64,000 nt of DNA from Thalassobacterium maritimum (lineage in GTDB: Bacteria; Verrucomicrobiota; Verrucomicrobiia; Opitutales; Coraliomargaritaceae): positions 1 to 64,000 of the forward strand of contig NZ_JARXHW010000014.1 in assembly GCF_031127805.1 (NCBI RefSeq), read 5' to 3'. The notes below the pieces were generated by a model, which was given only the letters and a program-made list of their open reading frames with translations, had not been told where the DNA came from and ran no database searches. The position numbers and the translations under genes are program-made. Positions 34,747 through 44,182 of the stretch are shown in pieces (the first letter of the stretch is position 1; the number at the start of each line of letters is the position of its first letter).

Positions 34747-34771
34747 CAGCGACAGCTGCGCGCTGTCGCTG
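34747..34771 (-). promoter_or_regulatory. Hairpin between yqiK and the AAA ATPase gene
   Basis: CAGCGACAG (34747-34755) and CTGTCGCTG (34763-34771) form a perfect 9-bp stem with a 7-nt loop, in the 97-nt gap inside the operon. No T-run follows on either strand, so it is not a classical terminator. It could protect the upstream transcript end or tune expression of the ATPase. Confidence 0.6.
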
Positions 34772-34799
34772 CCCCTAGCAGCTTAGTGTCGGCTAGCGC

Positions 34800-36878
34800 C
34801 TATTTTTGCCCCATACTAAGGAACTGTTGCACACGCTCATTGGCCAGACCGAACTTCTCAGCCATGCCGGCCAGTCCGCGGATGCGGCTGAGCTGATCTT
34901 CATCATTAGTTTCCGAAGCCAACTTCATCATCAAGTTAGCGATCGACAAGTCCTTCACTGTGGCCACATCGATGTTGAAGTCTTTCAACCAGTTTGAAAC
35001 CTGAGCTCGGAAATATTCAGGGTCTCCATTGAAGAAGGTCTCCTTCACATCAGTCAGTGCGGGACTGCTACTCAAGGTGCGCTCAAAGGACTTACCACGA
35101 GTCACAGCGCCAATGATATCGTTATAAAATTCGGTGCTACCACCCACGATATCAACCTTAGTATTCTTAAGCGAATCAGAGAGCACTTGGGCCTGATGAC
35201 GCGCGATATTTTCGTTAACACGAATGCTTTCGAGCTCGACCTCTTTGTCCTTTTCGAGGCGAAGTTTAAACTCTTCGTGCTCCTTGCCCGCTTCGTTGAA
35301 GAGTTTCATCGCAGCAGCCTTTTCGGTAATGCCCTTGGCATCGGCTTCGAACTTTAATGAGGCAGATTTAGCATCGGCTTCGCCCTGTCTCAAGCTGGCA
35401 GCAGCCCTTGCTTCCAAGACCTTGGCATCGCCTAGACCTTCGGCCGCGGTTTCCGCCGCAACGCCTTCTGCGAGGTGCTTCTTGGCGAGCGCTTGTTTGA
35501 CCGAAGCGGCTTCTTCTGCTTCAGCGGCGATGATCATCTCTTGCGCAGACAGCTCAGTAGCTTGCTTGCTAGACTCGGCCCGGCGGACCTCCTTGTAATA
35601 TTCTTCGTCAGCCTTCAACTTTTCAGCCTCTTGGCTAGCTTCAGCTTCCTTCAGTCGAGTTAGCTTCTCGCGTTCGGCCTTTTCTTCCGCATCTGTAATT
35701 GCGATGCGCTTTTGACGATCAGCAGTGGCAAAGGACTCGGTATCTTTAATCTTTTCTTGCTCGATCACGACGGTCTTCTCAACCATCACACGCTCTTTAA
35801 TGACATCTTGGATATTGCGCTTTTCAATTTCGACCGCCTTGGTCTTTTCGATGTCCGCCAATGTAGTGACCTTATCGCGCTCCACGACTTCGAGTTGACG
35901 GTCACGTTCGACACGCTCGGTTTCTACCGCTTCGGTCTTCTGCTTATTCTTTTCTGCCACGATCACCTGGCGCTGCATGTTTTCACGAGCGATTTGTAAT
36001 TCTTCGTCAGTGTTGATCTGAGCTTGCTCGGCGCGTAGGCGTTGCTCTTCAGCAACGCGCTTCGCTTCAGCTTCCTCACGCGAACGAATCACGGAAATTT
36101 CACGCTTTTGCTTCTCTTCAGCCTCCGCTTGTTGTTTCTCCATCTCCAAGACTGCCTCGATACGCTGCACATCGTTCTGCTTGATGGTTTGAATGCGGCG
36201 ATTGGCAATCTCGTTTTCCAGAATCGCCTGAGTCGCCGTGCGCTCGGCAATCTTCTTAATGCCCTCGGAGTCGAGGATATTGTCCGGATTTAAAGCTTCA
36301 AGTGGAGTTTGCTCCAGGTAATCAATTGCCACGTCTTCCAGCGCGTAGCCATTCAAATCCTGCCCGATAACTTCAATGATCTTATTACGGAAATCAATGC
36401 GGTCGGTGTAGAGGCTTTCAAAGTCGAATTGCTTACCTGCAGTCTTCAAAGCTTCCGAGAACTTGGCATCGAAGAGCTCGCGAATTTTATCCAGATCCGA
36501 CGCACGCTCACAGCCGACTGCCTTCGCGACCGCTTTCACATCATTTTCATGCGGATTCACTCGCACGTAGAAGCCAACACTGATATCCGCTCGCACATTA
36601 TCCTGACAGATCAAACCATCCTTGCCACGACGATCCAAGGGCAAGTGCTGCACTCGCAAGTCCATGATTTCCAGTTTGTGCAGCACTGGCACACTCACCA
36701 TGCCCGCAAATGAAACCTGTGTGCCGCCAAAACCATTGCGCACGAGTGCATAGCCTTGGTCGACCTTACGGTACATTTTTATAAGTGTGACCAACAAACC
36801 AACAATCGCCGCGGCGACTCCTAGCAACACTGTGAGGCCCACAGATTCAATAATGGCAAGTGACTGTATCATATTCAT
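34800..36878 (-). CDS. yqiK: Flotillin-like SPFH protein, YqiK type
   Basis: This is a 692-residue protein. An N-terminal membrane helix (LTVLLGVAAAIVGLLVTLI, about 14-33) is followed by an SPFH/Band 7 domain (about 35-230; VRNGFGGTQVSFAGMVSVPV, QDLNGYALEDVAIDYLEQTP). A very long Glu/Ala/Lys-rich coiled coil (about 230-570) and a flotillin C-terminal region follow. The length and extended coiled coil match YqiK rather than short flotillins. Flotillins scaffold ordered membrane domains. It starts 6 nt after yqiJ. Confidence 0.92.
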   Translation of the reverse strand: MNMIQSLAIIESVGLTVLLGVAAAIVGLLVTLIKMYRKVDQGYALVRNGFGGTQVSFAGMVSVPVLHKLEIMDLRVQHLPLDRRGKDGLICQDNVRADISVGFYVRVNPHENDVKAVAKAVGCERASDLDKIRELFDAKFSEALKTAGKQFDFESLYTDRIDFRNKIIEVIGQDLNGYALEDVAIDYLEQTPLEALNPDNILDSEGIKKIAERTATQAILENEIANRRIQTIKQNDVQRIEAVLEMEKQQAEAEEKQKREISVIRSREEAEAKRVAEEQRLRAEQAQINTDEELQIARENMQRQVIVAEKNKQKTEAVETERVERDRQLEVVERDKVTTLADIEKTKAVEIEKRNIQDVIKERVMVEKTVVIEQEKIKDTESFATADRQKRIAITDAEEKAEREKLTRLKEAEASQEAEKLKADEEYYKEVRRAESSKQATELSAQEMIIAAEAEEAASVKQALAKKHLAEGVAAETAAEGLGDAKVLEARAAASLRQGEADAKSASLKFEADAKGITEKAAAMKLFNEAGKEHEEFKLRLEKDKEVELESIRVNENIARHQAQVLSDSLKNTKVDIVGGSTEFYNDIIGAVTRGKSFERTLSSSPALTDVKETFFNGDPEYFRAQVSNWLKDFNIDVATVKDLSIANLMMKLASETNDEDQLSRIRGLAGMAEKFGLANERVQQFLSMGQK

Positions 36879-36884
36879 ATTATC

Positions 36885-37556
36885 TTAGATCTTGGTTAAT
36901 TCGTTGGTTATCTTCCTGACTGTATAAAGCATACGCTGCGCATCTTCGCTAATGATCAATGCAGTATCCCCCGCTTGCAGCGGGGCACTCTCCGAAGCAA
37001 GGCGCACATTCACCACCAAAGGACCTTCCGGCGTGCTGACCTCGGCTTGCCCAAAACTTGCATCCACTCGGTCTGAACGCACATGGCATGTTCGCCCAAT
37101 CATCGTCAAATTGCCGTCGGTCTTGTCTTCGAGTCGCTGGTAAAAGACCGCCACCGGCCACAAGGCCAAAGACGAAACGATCAAGCCCGGCACTGCGACC
37201 GCAGCGGACAGCGCAAAACCAATGATCCCGGAACCTCCGGAATTTAAATAAAAGTTGCCAATTAAAGCCATCGACCAGGCACAAATCACTAAGCCCGACA
37301 CCACGACCATCAGAGGCAGGCTGCCGAGATGAATAAACTCCATCAAGCCAGTGAGTGCCCCACCACCCGTATTGGCATCAATATCAGCGTCGGCATCCAC
37401 ATCGACATCGGCGTCCACGTCAAAATCGAAGCCTAGAAAATCCAGATCCACGACTCCGATAACCGCAATCGACCAATACAACATGACTAGGATCAGCATT
37501 AGAGTCCAGGGCATGTTGTACCAACGCAAGGCTTCAGTAAACAGTTCTTCAATCAT
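36885..37556 (-). CDS. yqiJ: YqiJ-like membrane protein with NfeD-type OB fold
   Basis: This is a 223-residue protein. About four membrane helices lie at residues 14-40, 78-103 and 108-135, with an unusual Asp-Val-Ala repeat (DFDVDADVDVDADADIDA, about 44-61) between the first two. The C-terminal 80 residues (MIGRTCHVRSDRV, EGPLVVNVRLASESAPLQAGDTALII) form an NfeD-like OB fold. This is the layout of YqiJ, the usual flotillin partner, and yqiK follows after 6 nt. The Asp tract is encoded by near-exact 6-nt repeats and may vary in length between strains. It is the first gene of the operon, divergent from the HTH gene. Confidence 0.85.
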   Translation of the reverse strand: MIEELFTEALRWYNMPWTLMLILVMLYWSIAVIGVVDLDFLGFDFDVDADVDVDADADIDANTGGGALTGLMEFIHLGSLPLMVVVSGLVICAWSMALIGNFYLNSGGSGIIGFALSAAVAVPGLIVSSLALWPVAVFYQRLEDKTDGNLTMIGRTCHVRSDRVDASFGQAEVSTPEGPLVVNVRLASESAPLQAGDTALIISEDAQRMLYTVRKITNELTKI

Positions 37557-37665
37557 TTGAGTGGGGCAAAATAATAACAGAAAAAGTGAGCAAATATATT
37601 ACAATAAGCGAGAGATTTTATACAAACACCTTGCCAAAATAAGTAATTTCTAAAAATCATTAGCT

Positions 37666-38148
37666 GTGCAATCCCACGAAATTATCAAAACTTGCTTCGT
37701 TGACAGCTCTCCGAAGGCACTCGCCGCCGAACTCGGCATATCACAGTCCCTCATCTATAAGTGGTCGCAACCAGTAGGTGAAACTCAAAGCGGCTCTAAG
37801 AACCCCTTGGATCGGGTTTGCGCCCTCAACGAGGCCTGCGGCGACAACCAACTGATCAAATGGTTGGCTGCGCAAGCGGACGGTTATTTCGTGCCAAACA
37901 ATGTCGTATCCGCAAAACATGACGCACTGAACCCAGCCACGCATGAGATGGTCAGTCAATTTGCCTCTCTACTCGGAGAAATCGCCAACGCTGGCCTCGA
38001 CGAACGCATCACCCAAGAAGAAGCTGCCGGCATACGCAAGCGCTGGGACACACTCAAATCCTTCGCCGACGGTTTTGTAAACGCCTGTGAACGCGGCGAC
38101 TTCGATCAAATGAAAGAGATCGAAAAGCAGTGGAGCCGAAGCGCTTGA
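37666..38148 (+). CDS. Small HTH protein, possibly CII-like phage regulator family
   Basis: This is a 160-residue protein from a GTG start. Residues 16-38 (SPKALAAELGISQSLIYKWS) are a clear helix-turn-helix, followed by NPLDRVCALNEACGDNQLIKWLAAQADGYF, which resembles phage regulatory CII-type proteins that also occur on chromosomes. The C-terminal half is helical (AAGIRKRWDTLKSFADGFV). It is monocistronic, divergent from the yqiJ operon, and ends at a bidirectional terminator. No other phage gene is nearby, so it is probably a resident regulator. Its target is unknown, perhaps the divergent operon. Confidence 0.7.
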   Translation: MQSHEIIKTCFVDSSPKALAAELGISQSLIYKWSQPVGETQSGSKNPLDRVCALNEACGDNQLIKWLAAQADGYFVPNNVVSAKHDALNPATHEMVSQFASLLGEIANAGLDERITQEEAAGIRKRWDTLKSFADGFVNACERGDFDQMKEIEKQWSRSA

Positions 38149-38169
38149 GCGCACTTGGGAATGACACGA

Positions 38170-38203
38170 AAAAGCCCGCAGCTTTTACAAGCAGCGGGCT
38201 TTT
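38170..38203. terminator. Bidirectional intrinsic terminator
   Basis: AAAAGCCCGC (38170-38179) pairs perfectly with GCGGGCTTTT (38194-38203), with an inner GC/GC pair around the loop. T-runs follow on both strands (GGGCTTTT on plus, GGGCTTTTT on minus). It sits between the HTH gene (+) and rpsJ (-) and can end both transcripts. Confidence 0.92.
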
Positions 38204-38249
38204 GGAAATATTACGTGATGCGGCGTGAGTCGCACCTACGCGGCATTAA

Positions 38250-38558
38250 CTAGACGTTAATGGAAATATCAACACCAGCAGGCAGGTTGAGCTTCTTGAG
38301 CTCATCCACTGTGGCTGCAGTTGGCTCGACGATATCGATCAGGCGCTTATGTGTGCGAACTTCAAACTGATCCATCGACTTTTTGTTAACGTGAACGGAA
38401 CGATTCACAGTGAACTTTTCGATCTTAGTTGGAAGGGGCACAGGACCAGCAACGCGAGCGCCAGAGCGCTTAGCTGTTTCGACGATGTCCGCAGCGGACT
38501 GGTCAATTACGCGATAATCAAAGCCTTTAAGGCGAATACGGATACGTGGTGTGCTCAT
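38250..38558 (-). CDS. rpsJ: 30S ribosomal protein S10
   Basis: This is a 102-residue protein of normal S10 length. The conserved parts are RIRIRLKGFDYRVIDQSA near the N terminus, GPVPLPTKIEKFTVNRSVHV in the middle and EVRTHKRLIDI near the C terminus. S10 is a 30S subunit head protein and also the NusE factor of antitermination complexes. Here it follows fusA after about 90 nt as the last gene of the str operon. The S10 operon genes rplC-rplD do not follow, and transcription should stop at the terminator at 38170-38203. Confidence 0.97.
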   Translation of the reverse strand: MSTPRIRIRLKGFDYRVIDQSAADIVETAKRSGARVAGPVPLPTKIEKFTVNRSVHVNKKSMDQFEVRTHKRLIDIVEPTAATVDELKKLNLPAGVDISINV

Positions 38559-38648
38559 ATTTTATATTTGTTTGGTTAAGGTTTACTGATGTTTCAGTTA
38601 AAATGTGCTTTTGAAATTGAGACTAAATGCTTTCTTGCTTAATCCCGA

Positions 38649-40796
38649 TTAATAGCGCCCCCGAGTGGAGGTTTCTAAAATTTTATTAAGGATGTTCTGC
38701 GGGACCGGCTCGAAGGATTCGGGCTCCATACTATAGGAAGCGCGTCCTTTACTGAGCGAACGCACGATGGTGGCGTAGCCAAACATCTCTTGCAGCGGCA
38801 CTAGGGCGGAGATCGAAATGAAAGCGGACTTACCAGTTACATTCTGAATCTGACCGCGTCGACGATTGAGATCCCCCATGATATCACCTTGATACTCGTC
38901 AGGTGTTTCAACTTCGACCTTCATCATGGGCTCGAGCAGCTGTGGGCTCGCCTTTTCCATAGCATCGCGGAAGGCGAAAATACCGGCCATCTTGAAAGAC
39001 ATCTCGGAGGAATCGACTTCGTGGAAAGAACCATCAAAGAGGGTGACTTTCACATCGACAACGGGATAACCACAAACGGAACCGTTGTTAGTCGCTTCAC
39101 GAATACCATCCAAGGTTGGCTTAATAAATTCTTTTGGAATGACGCCGCCAACGGTCTTGTCGACGATTTCGATACCAGCGCCGCGCTCGAGCGGCTCCAA
39201 CTTAATACGGGCATGGCCATATTGGCCACTGCCACCAGTTTGACGCACGAACTTACCCTCGCCTTCTGAATTGGTTGAAACGGTTTCGCGGTAGGCAATT
39301 TGCGGGCGTCCGGCTTCGGCGCCGACTTTAAATTCGCGGAAAAGACGATCCTTAATGATTTCGAGGTGCAACTCACCCATGCCAGCGATGATCGTCTGGC
39401 CAGTCTCTTCGTCGCTACTGACAACAAAAGTTGGATCTTCTTCGGACAAGCGCTGCAAACCAGTCGCCATCTTTTCCTGGTCAGCGGAGGTCTTGGGCTC
39501 GATCGACATCGAGATCACTGGCTCTGGAAATGTAGGCGGTTCTAAACGTATGTCCACGCCCTTTGCGCAAAGAGTATCCCCGGTCACAACATCGCGAGCA
39601 CCGACAATGGCGCATATATCCCCCGAATAGGCGACATCAATATCTTCGCGTGAGTCAGCCTTCATGACCAGTAAGCGCGAAATGCGTTCGGTTTTACCGG
39701 TGCGTGGATTATAAAGTGCGGTCCCCTTAGCCAAGCTACCGGAGTAGACTCGCATGAAAACTAGCTTACCGACATAACCGTCGTTCATTAACTTGAAAGC
39801 GAGTCCTGTAAACTTGGCGTTGTCATCGGGCGCAACTTCAACATCGCGGCCGGCTTCTGTCTCCCCCTTCATAGGCGGTAGATCGAGCGGACAAGGCAAA
39901 TAATTGACAACCGATTCTAAGACGGCCTGCACGCCCTTATTTTTAAAGGCGCTGCCAGGAATCACACCACAGAAATCAAGTGAAATGGTGGCTTTACGAA
40001 TGGCTGCACGAATATCGTCGGCACTGAGCTCTTCGCCCTCCAAATACTTATCCGCCAGCGCGTCATCAAAGTCGGCCAGCGCTTCGATCAGCTTCTCGCG
40101 ATACTCTTGGGCTTGATCGACATAATCAGCGGGGATCGGCCCCAGCTCAAATGTCATACCTGAAGCATCGGCGGCATCGTAAATACGGGCATCCATGGAT
40201 GCGAGATCGATCAGACCGACAAAATCTTCCTCCGAACCAATCGGTAAAAAGATGGCGTGTGCATTCGCAGCGAGGCGATCGCGCATGGACTCAATGGCCG
40301 CAAAAAAATCCGCGCCCACGCGGTCCATTTTGTTTACGAATGCGATGCGCGGGACCTTATACTTGGTCATTTGGCGCCAGACCGTTTCGGACTGCGGCTG
40401 CACGCCAGCGACGGCACAAAAGACACCTACGGTGCCATCGAGCACTCGCAGCGAGCGTTCGACTTCTGCCGTAAAATCGACGTGCCCGGGGGTGTCGATA
40501 ATGTTAATCTTATTACAGATTCCGGCAAATGGACCTTCTTGATTGGTCCAGTTACAGGTGATCGCAGCCGAAGTGATGGTAATACCACGTTCGCGCTCTT
40601 GATCCATCCAATCGGTAACAGCGCTACCTTCATGAACTTCGCCCATCTTATGGACGACACCTGCGTAAAATAAAATTCTTTCCGTCGTCGTTGTTTTGCC
40701 TGCATCGATATGCGCAGCTATGCCGATGTTGCGCGTATGCTCCAAGGGGAACTTACGCTTAGGCGAGTTAGCTGACGCTGTGCTAGTAGCGGACAT
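38649..40796 (-). CDS. fusA: Translation elongation factor G
   Basis: This is a 715-residue GTPase that drives ribosomal translocation. The G1 loop IAAHIDAGKTTTTERIL lies at residues 26-42, switch I ends in RERGITITSAA, G3 is DTPGHVDFT and G4 is NKMDR. The later domains carry GMGELHLEIIKDRL and GRASYSMEPESFE, typical of bacterial EF-G1. The N terminus has about 20 extra residues (MSATSTASANSPKRKFPLEH). It is the third gene of the str operon, about 48 nt after rpsG. tuf, often the next gene in bacteria, is missing here. Confidence 0.97.
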   Translation of the reverse strand: MSATSTASANSPKRKFPLEHTRNIGIAAHIDAGKTTTTERILFYAGVVHKMGEVHEGSAVTDWMDQERERGITITSAAITCNWTNQEGPFAGICNKINIIDTPGHVDFTAEVERSLRVLDGTVGVFCAVAGVQPQSETVWRQMTKYKVPRIAFVNKMDRVGADFFAAIESMRDRLAANAHAIFLPIGSEEDFVGLIDLASMDARIYDAADASGMTFELGPIPADYVDQAQEYREKLIEALADFDDALADKYLEGEELSADDIRAAIRKATISLDFCGVIPGSAFKNKGVQAVLESVVNYLPCPLDLPPMKGETEAGRDVEVAPDDNAKFTGLAFKLMNDGYVGKLVFMRVYSGSLAKGTALYNPRTGKTERISRLLVMKADSREDIDVAYSGDICAIVGARDVVTGDTLCAKGVDIRLEPPTFPEPVISMSIEPKTSADQEKMATGLQRLSEEDPTFVVSSDEETGQTIIAGMGELHLEIIKDRLFREFKVGAEAGRPQIAYRETVSTNSEGEGKFVRQTGGSGQYGHARIKLEPLERGAGIEIVDKTVGGVIPKEFIKPTLDGIREATNNGSVCGYPVVDVKVTLFDGSFHEVDSSEMSFKMAGIFAFRDAMEKASPQLLEPMMKVEVETPDEYQGDIMGDLNRRRGQIQNVTGKSAFISISALVPLQEMFGYATIVRSLSKGRASYSMEPESFEPVPQNILNKILETSTRGRY

Positions 40797-40844
40797 AAAA
40801 CAATTAGACTGGAAAAGAACGAGTGGCGCGAGGAAGTCCTCAGA

Positions 40845-41318
<474 letters not shown>

Positions 41319-41404
41319 AGTAAGAAAGAAATAAGATTTAAGAAATCAGAATCAAGAAACAGCTAAATTAAGAAACAGCTAAACTAAGAAACACTTAGCA
41401 GGCC

Positions 41405-41785
41405 TCAGGAAGCATCCTTAGGACGTTTCACACCATACTTCGAGCGACTACGGCGACGCTTCTCAACACCGACACAGTCAAGCGTGCCACGCACGATGTG
41501 ATAACGCACACCGGGAAGGTCCTTCACACGACCACCACGCACAAGCACGATACTGTGCTCTTGCAGATTGTGACCTTCGTCAGGAATGTAGGCAATCACT
41601 TCGATGCCATTAGTCAAACGAACCTTAGCCACCTTACGGATAGCAGAGTTCGGCTTTTTAGGCGTACGAGTCATAACTTGAACACAGACACCACGGCGAA
41701 ATGGGTTCTTGTCCAGGTGACGAGACTTGGATTTTACCTTTTGAACAACACGAGGGTTGCGGACTAGTTGGTTAATTGTTGGCAT
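41405..41785 (-). CDS. rpsL: 30S ribosomal protein S12
   Basis: This is a 126-residue protein of typical S12 length and the first gene of the str operon. TRTPKKPNSAIRKVAKVRL contains the Lys at the position where changes give streptomycin resistance, and GGRVKDLPGVRYHIVRGTLD contains the second such Lys; both look wild type. The C terminus RRRSRSKYGVKRPK is normal. S12 controls decoding accuracy at the A site. A good promoter lies about 35 nt upstream of the ATG. Confidence 0.97.
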   Translation of the reverse strand: MPTINQLVRNPRVVQKVKSKSRHLDKNPFRRGVCVQVMTRTPKKPNSAIRKVAKVRLTNGIEVIAYIPDEGHNLQEHSIVLVRGGRVKDLPGVRYHIVRGTLDCVGVEKRRRSRSKYGVKRPKDAS

Positions 41786-41819
41786 TGAAATTGATCGCTG
41801 GAATTAGAGAAAGACGGCG

Positions 41820-41847
41820 AAAGTAGCGCTTGGCCTTTCCTGTGCAA
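41820..41847 (-). promoter_or_regulatory. Candidate sigma-70-type promoter of the str operon
   Basis: On the minus strand TTGCAC (41842-41847) and TACTTT (41820-41825) are separated by 16 nt. Each keeps four or five of the six consensus bases. This places the start of transcription about 25-28 nt before the rpsL ATG. The rest of the 262-nt gap up to nupC holds no recognisable gene. Confidence 0.55.
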
Positions 41848-42047
41848 GTACCTTTTTGCATTTTTTTCGAGGTAATCAAGCAGGGCCTTGCCATGCTTCA
41901 CATAAGCCACTCCCCCGTTAGCCCACGAGCACAGGCCACAAGCGCGCTTGGGACCGATTCGAAAAGCCCGCAAGGGCCGCACACTCGAGAGAAAGATACC
42001 ATAATTCTCAAGCTTGCAAATACAGCACCGACTCTCAATCTGCGCGC

Positions 42048-43259
42048 ATGCTCACTAGCCTATTCGGATATTGTTCCTTAATCGCCTTCGCTTGGCTCTG
42101 CTCAAGCTCTCGTAAAGACATCAACTGGCGCACAGTCATAGGAGCCATCCTGATACAATTCGGATTTGGCGCATTGGTATTGTTCTCCCCATGGGGCAAA
42201 TTTGGGCTCGAAGTGCTCTCCGTCATGGTGGGTGACGTCATTAGCTTCGGCTTCGTGGGCATCGAATTTCTATTCGGAGGACTCGCAGGACACCAACACA
42301 ACTTAGGCTTCCTCTTCGCATTCACCGTATTACCAGTAATCATATTCTTCTCCTCACTGATCTCCGTTCTCTACTTCTTAAGGGTGATGCCTATTATAGT
42401 CGCCTCACTAGGCGGTGTAATCCAAAAGCTACTCGGCACCAGCCGCGCGGAGTCCCTCAGTGCGACAGCCAACATTTTTGTGGGACAAACCGAGGCCCCG
42501 CTCGTCATCAAACCCTACCTTAGCAGAATGACCAAGTCGGAGTTTTTCGCAATTATGGTGGGCGGGCTATCCTCTATAGCTGGTAGCGTCATGGCCGGCT
42601 ACGCCAGCATGGGGGTCAGCTTGGAATTCCTACTGGCTGCCTGCTTCATGGCCGCCCCCGCAGGCCTACTCTTCGCCAAACTACTGCTACCCGAGACTGA
42701 AGAGCCGAACAACGAAAAGCTGCCCGAAGACATTGAAGGGGCCCCGGTCAATGTATTTGATGCGGCTGCGCAAGGTGCCAGCGACGGGCTCAAGCTCGCG
42801 CTCAACGTAGGCGCCATGCTCATCGCATTCGTCGGGCTGATCGCACTAAGCAATGGCATACTTGGCAATGTGGGCGACCGCCTCGGACTGGAAGGCCTCA
42901 GCATACAACTATTACTGGGCTACGCATTTTGCCCGCTCGCATGGATTCTCGGCATCCCATGGGAGCAGGCAATTCAGGGCGGCGCGATCATTGGCCAAAA
43001 AATCGTGCTCAACGAATTTGTAGCCTTCCTAGAATTCACCCATATACAAGAGACGCTCAACCTGCGCAGCCAGGCAATCCTAACCTTCGCTCTTTGCGGC
43101 TTCGCCAACTTCTCATCGATCGCGATCCTACTCGGCGGCCTCGGCAGCCTGATACCAGAGCGCCGCAGCGAAATCGCGCAATTAGGCATGCGCGCCCTGC
43201 TCGCCGCCTCACTGGCAAATTTCTCAAGCGGAGCAATTGCCGGAATGCTGGTGCAGTAA
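42048..43259 (+). CDS. nupC: Concentrative nucleoside transporter (NupC family)
   Basis: This is a 403-residue inner-membrane protein with many hydrophobic helices, which imports nucleosides with sodium or protons. Family motifs are FVGQTEAPLVIKPYL, the conserved GGLSSIAGSVMAGYASMGV and FAAPAG-like AACFMAAPAGLLFAKLLLPE; the second half carries GLKLALNVGAMLIAFVGLIA. The N terminus starts at the first helix, as usual. It is a single gene 47 nt before folD. Substrate range cannot be predicted by eye. Confidence 0.93.
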   Translation: MLTSLFGYCSLIAFAWLCSSSRKDINWRTVIGAILIQFGFGALVLFSPWGKFGLEVLSVMVGDVISFGFVGIEFLFGGLAGHQHNLGFLFAFTVLPVIIFFSSLISVLYFLRVMPIIVASLGGVIQKLLGTSRAESLSATANIFVGQTEAPLVIKPYLSRMTKSEFFAIMVGGLSSIAGSVMAGYASMGVSLEFLLAACFMAAPAGLLFAKLLLPETEEPNNEKLPEDIEGAPVNVFDAAAQGASDGLKLALNVGAMLIAFVGLIALSNGILGNVGDRLGLEGLSIQLLLGYAFCPLAWILGIPWEQAIQGGAIIGQKIVLNEFVAFLEFTHIQETLNLRSQAILTFALCGFANFSSIAILLGGLGSLIPERRSEIAQLGMRALLAASLANFSSGAIAGMLVQ

Positions 43260-43306
43260 GCATTTCAGAGTTGCCAATCCAGTAAGCCTTGGCGTTCTTT
43301 GGAGGT

Positions 43307-44182
43307 ATGAAACTCATCGACGGCAACGCTATTGCAGAATCCATTATCGAAGAACTCACCGTTCAGGTTGGCCAAATCCAAGGCAAGAAGCCAGTCGTGG
43401 CCTTTATTAGAGTCGGAGACGACCCGGCATCGGTTTCCTACGTGCGTAAAAAGGAAAAGACAGCCGAGCGCATCGGCATCGAAAGTCGCCTCTACCTGCT
43501 GCCAGAAGATGTCAGCAAAGAAGCGCTATTTGCACAAATCGACAGCCTAAATGCCGACCCCGACATCAATGGAATCCTCATACAAGCACCACTCCCATCA
43601 CATATCGACGAAACAGAGACTTTCAATCGCGTGCTGCCCAACAAGGATGTCGACGGATTCAACACTCTAAACATCGGTAAACTTTGCCAAGAAGATGACA
43701 GCGGCTTCGTCGCCTGCACGCCTGCGGGTATCGTCGAACTAATCAAGCGTAGCGAGATCGAGACCGAAGGTAAACACGTCGTCGTGCTAGGCCGCAGTCA
43801 AATCGTAGGCAAGCCTGCCGCACTACTCATGATGCGTAAGGCACTCCCAGGCAACGCCACGGTCACCATTTGCCACTCCCGCACACAAGACCTGCCTAGC
43901 ATCACACGCCAAGCGGACATCCTAATCGCCGCCATAGGCCGCGCCAATTTCGTAACAGGCGACATGGTTCAAGACGGCGTCGCAGTCATCGACGTTGGCA
44001 TCAATCGCGTCGAGGATCCGAGCAAGAAACGGGGCTACCGCCTAGTAGGTGATGTTGAGTTTGACGCAGTCGCGCCCAAAGCGTCACAAATCACACCCGT
44101 CCCAGGCGGCGTCGGCCCAATGACCGTCGCCATGCTCATGCACAACACATTGCGTGCATTTAAAGCTGCCCAAGCCGGATGA
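43307..44182 (+). CDS. folD: Bifunctional methylenetetrahydrofolate dehydrogenase/cyclohydrolase
   Basis: This is a 291-residue protein from the ATG at 43307, which has GGAGG immediately upstream (spacing only 1 nt); an in-frame TTG at 43289 would add six residues. It interconverts 5,10-methylene- and 10-formyl-tetrahydrofolate using NADP. Motifs are KLIDGNAIAESI, SYVRKKEKTAERIGI (catalytic Lys), QAPLPSHIDE, ACTPAGIVELI, GRSQIVGKPAALLM (nucleotide loop) and ITPVPGGVGPMTVAML. Length is normal. The stop overlaps the RDD gene start as ATGA. Confidence 0.95.
   Translation: MKLIDGNAIAESIIEELTVQVGQIQGKKPVVAFIRVGDDPASVSYVRKKEKTAERIGIESRLYLLPEDVSKEALFAQIDSLNADPDINGILIQAPLPSHIDETETFNRVLPNKDVDGFNTLNIGKLCQEDDSGFVACTPAGIVELIKRSEIETEGKHVVVLGRSQIVGKPAALLMMRKALPGNATVTICHSRTQDLPSITRQADILIAAIGRANFVTGDMVQDGVAVIDVGINRVEDPSKKRGYRLVGDVEFDAVAPKASQITPVPGGVGPMTVAMLMHNTLRAFKAAQAG

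Noticed and set aside
37380..37430. Six-nucleotide repeats that looked like a microsatellite
   Set aside because: They encode the in-frame Asp-Val-Ala tract of the YqiJ-like protein; noted there and not listed as a separate element.
37666..38148. Prophage remnant, because of the CII-like HTH protein
   Set aside because: No other phage gene, integrase or att site is adjacent, and both neighbours are housekeeping or membrane operons.
41764..41982. Open frame of 72 codons upstream of rpsL on the minus strand
   Set aside because: It overlaps the rpsL promoter and start, has no protein-like pattern, and a functional promoter inside it is more likely.
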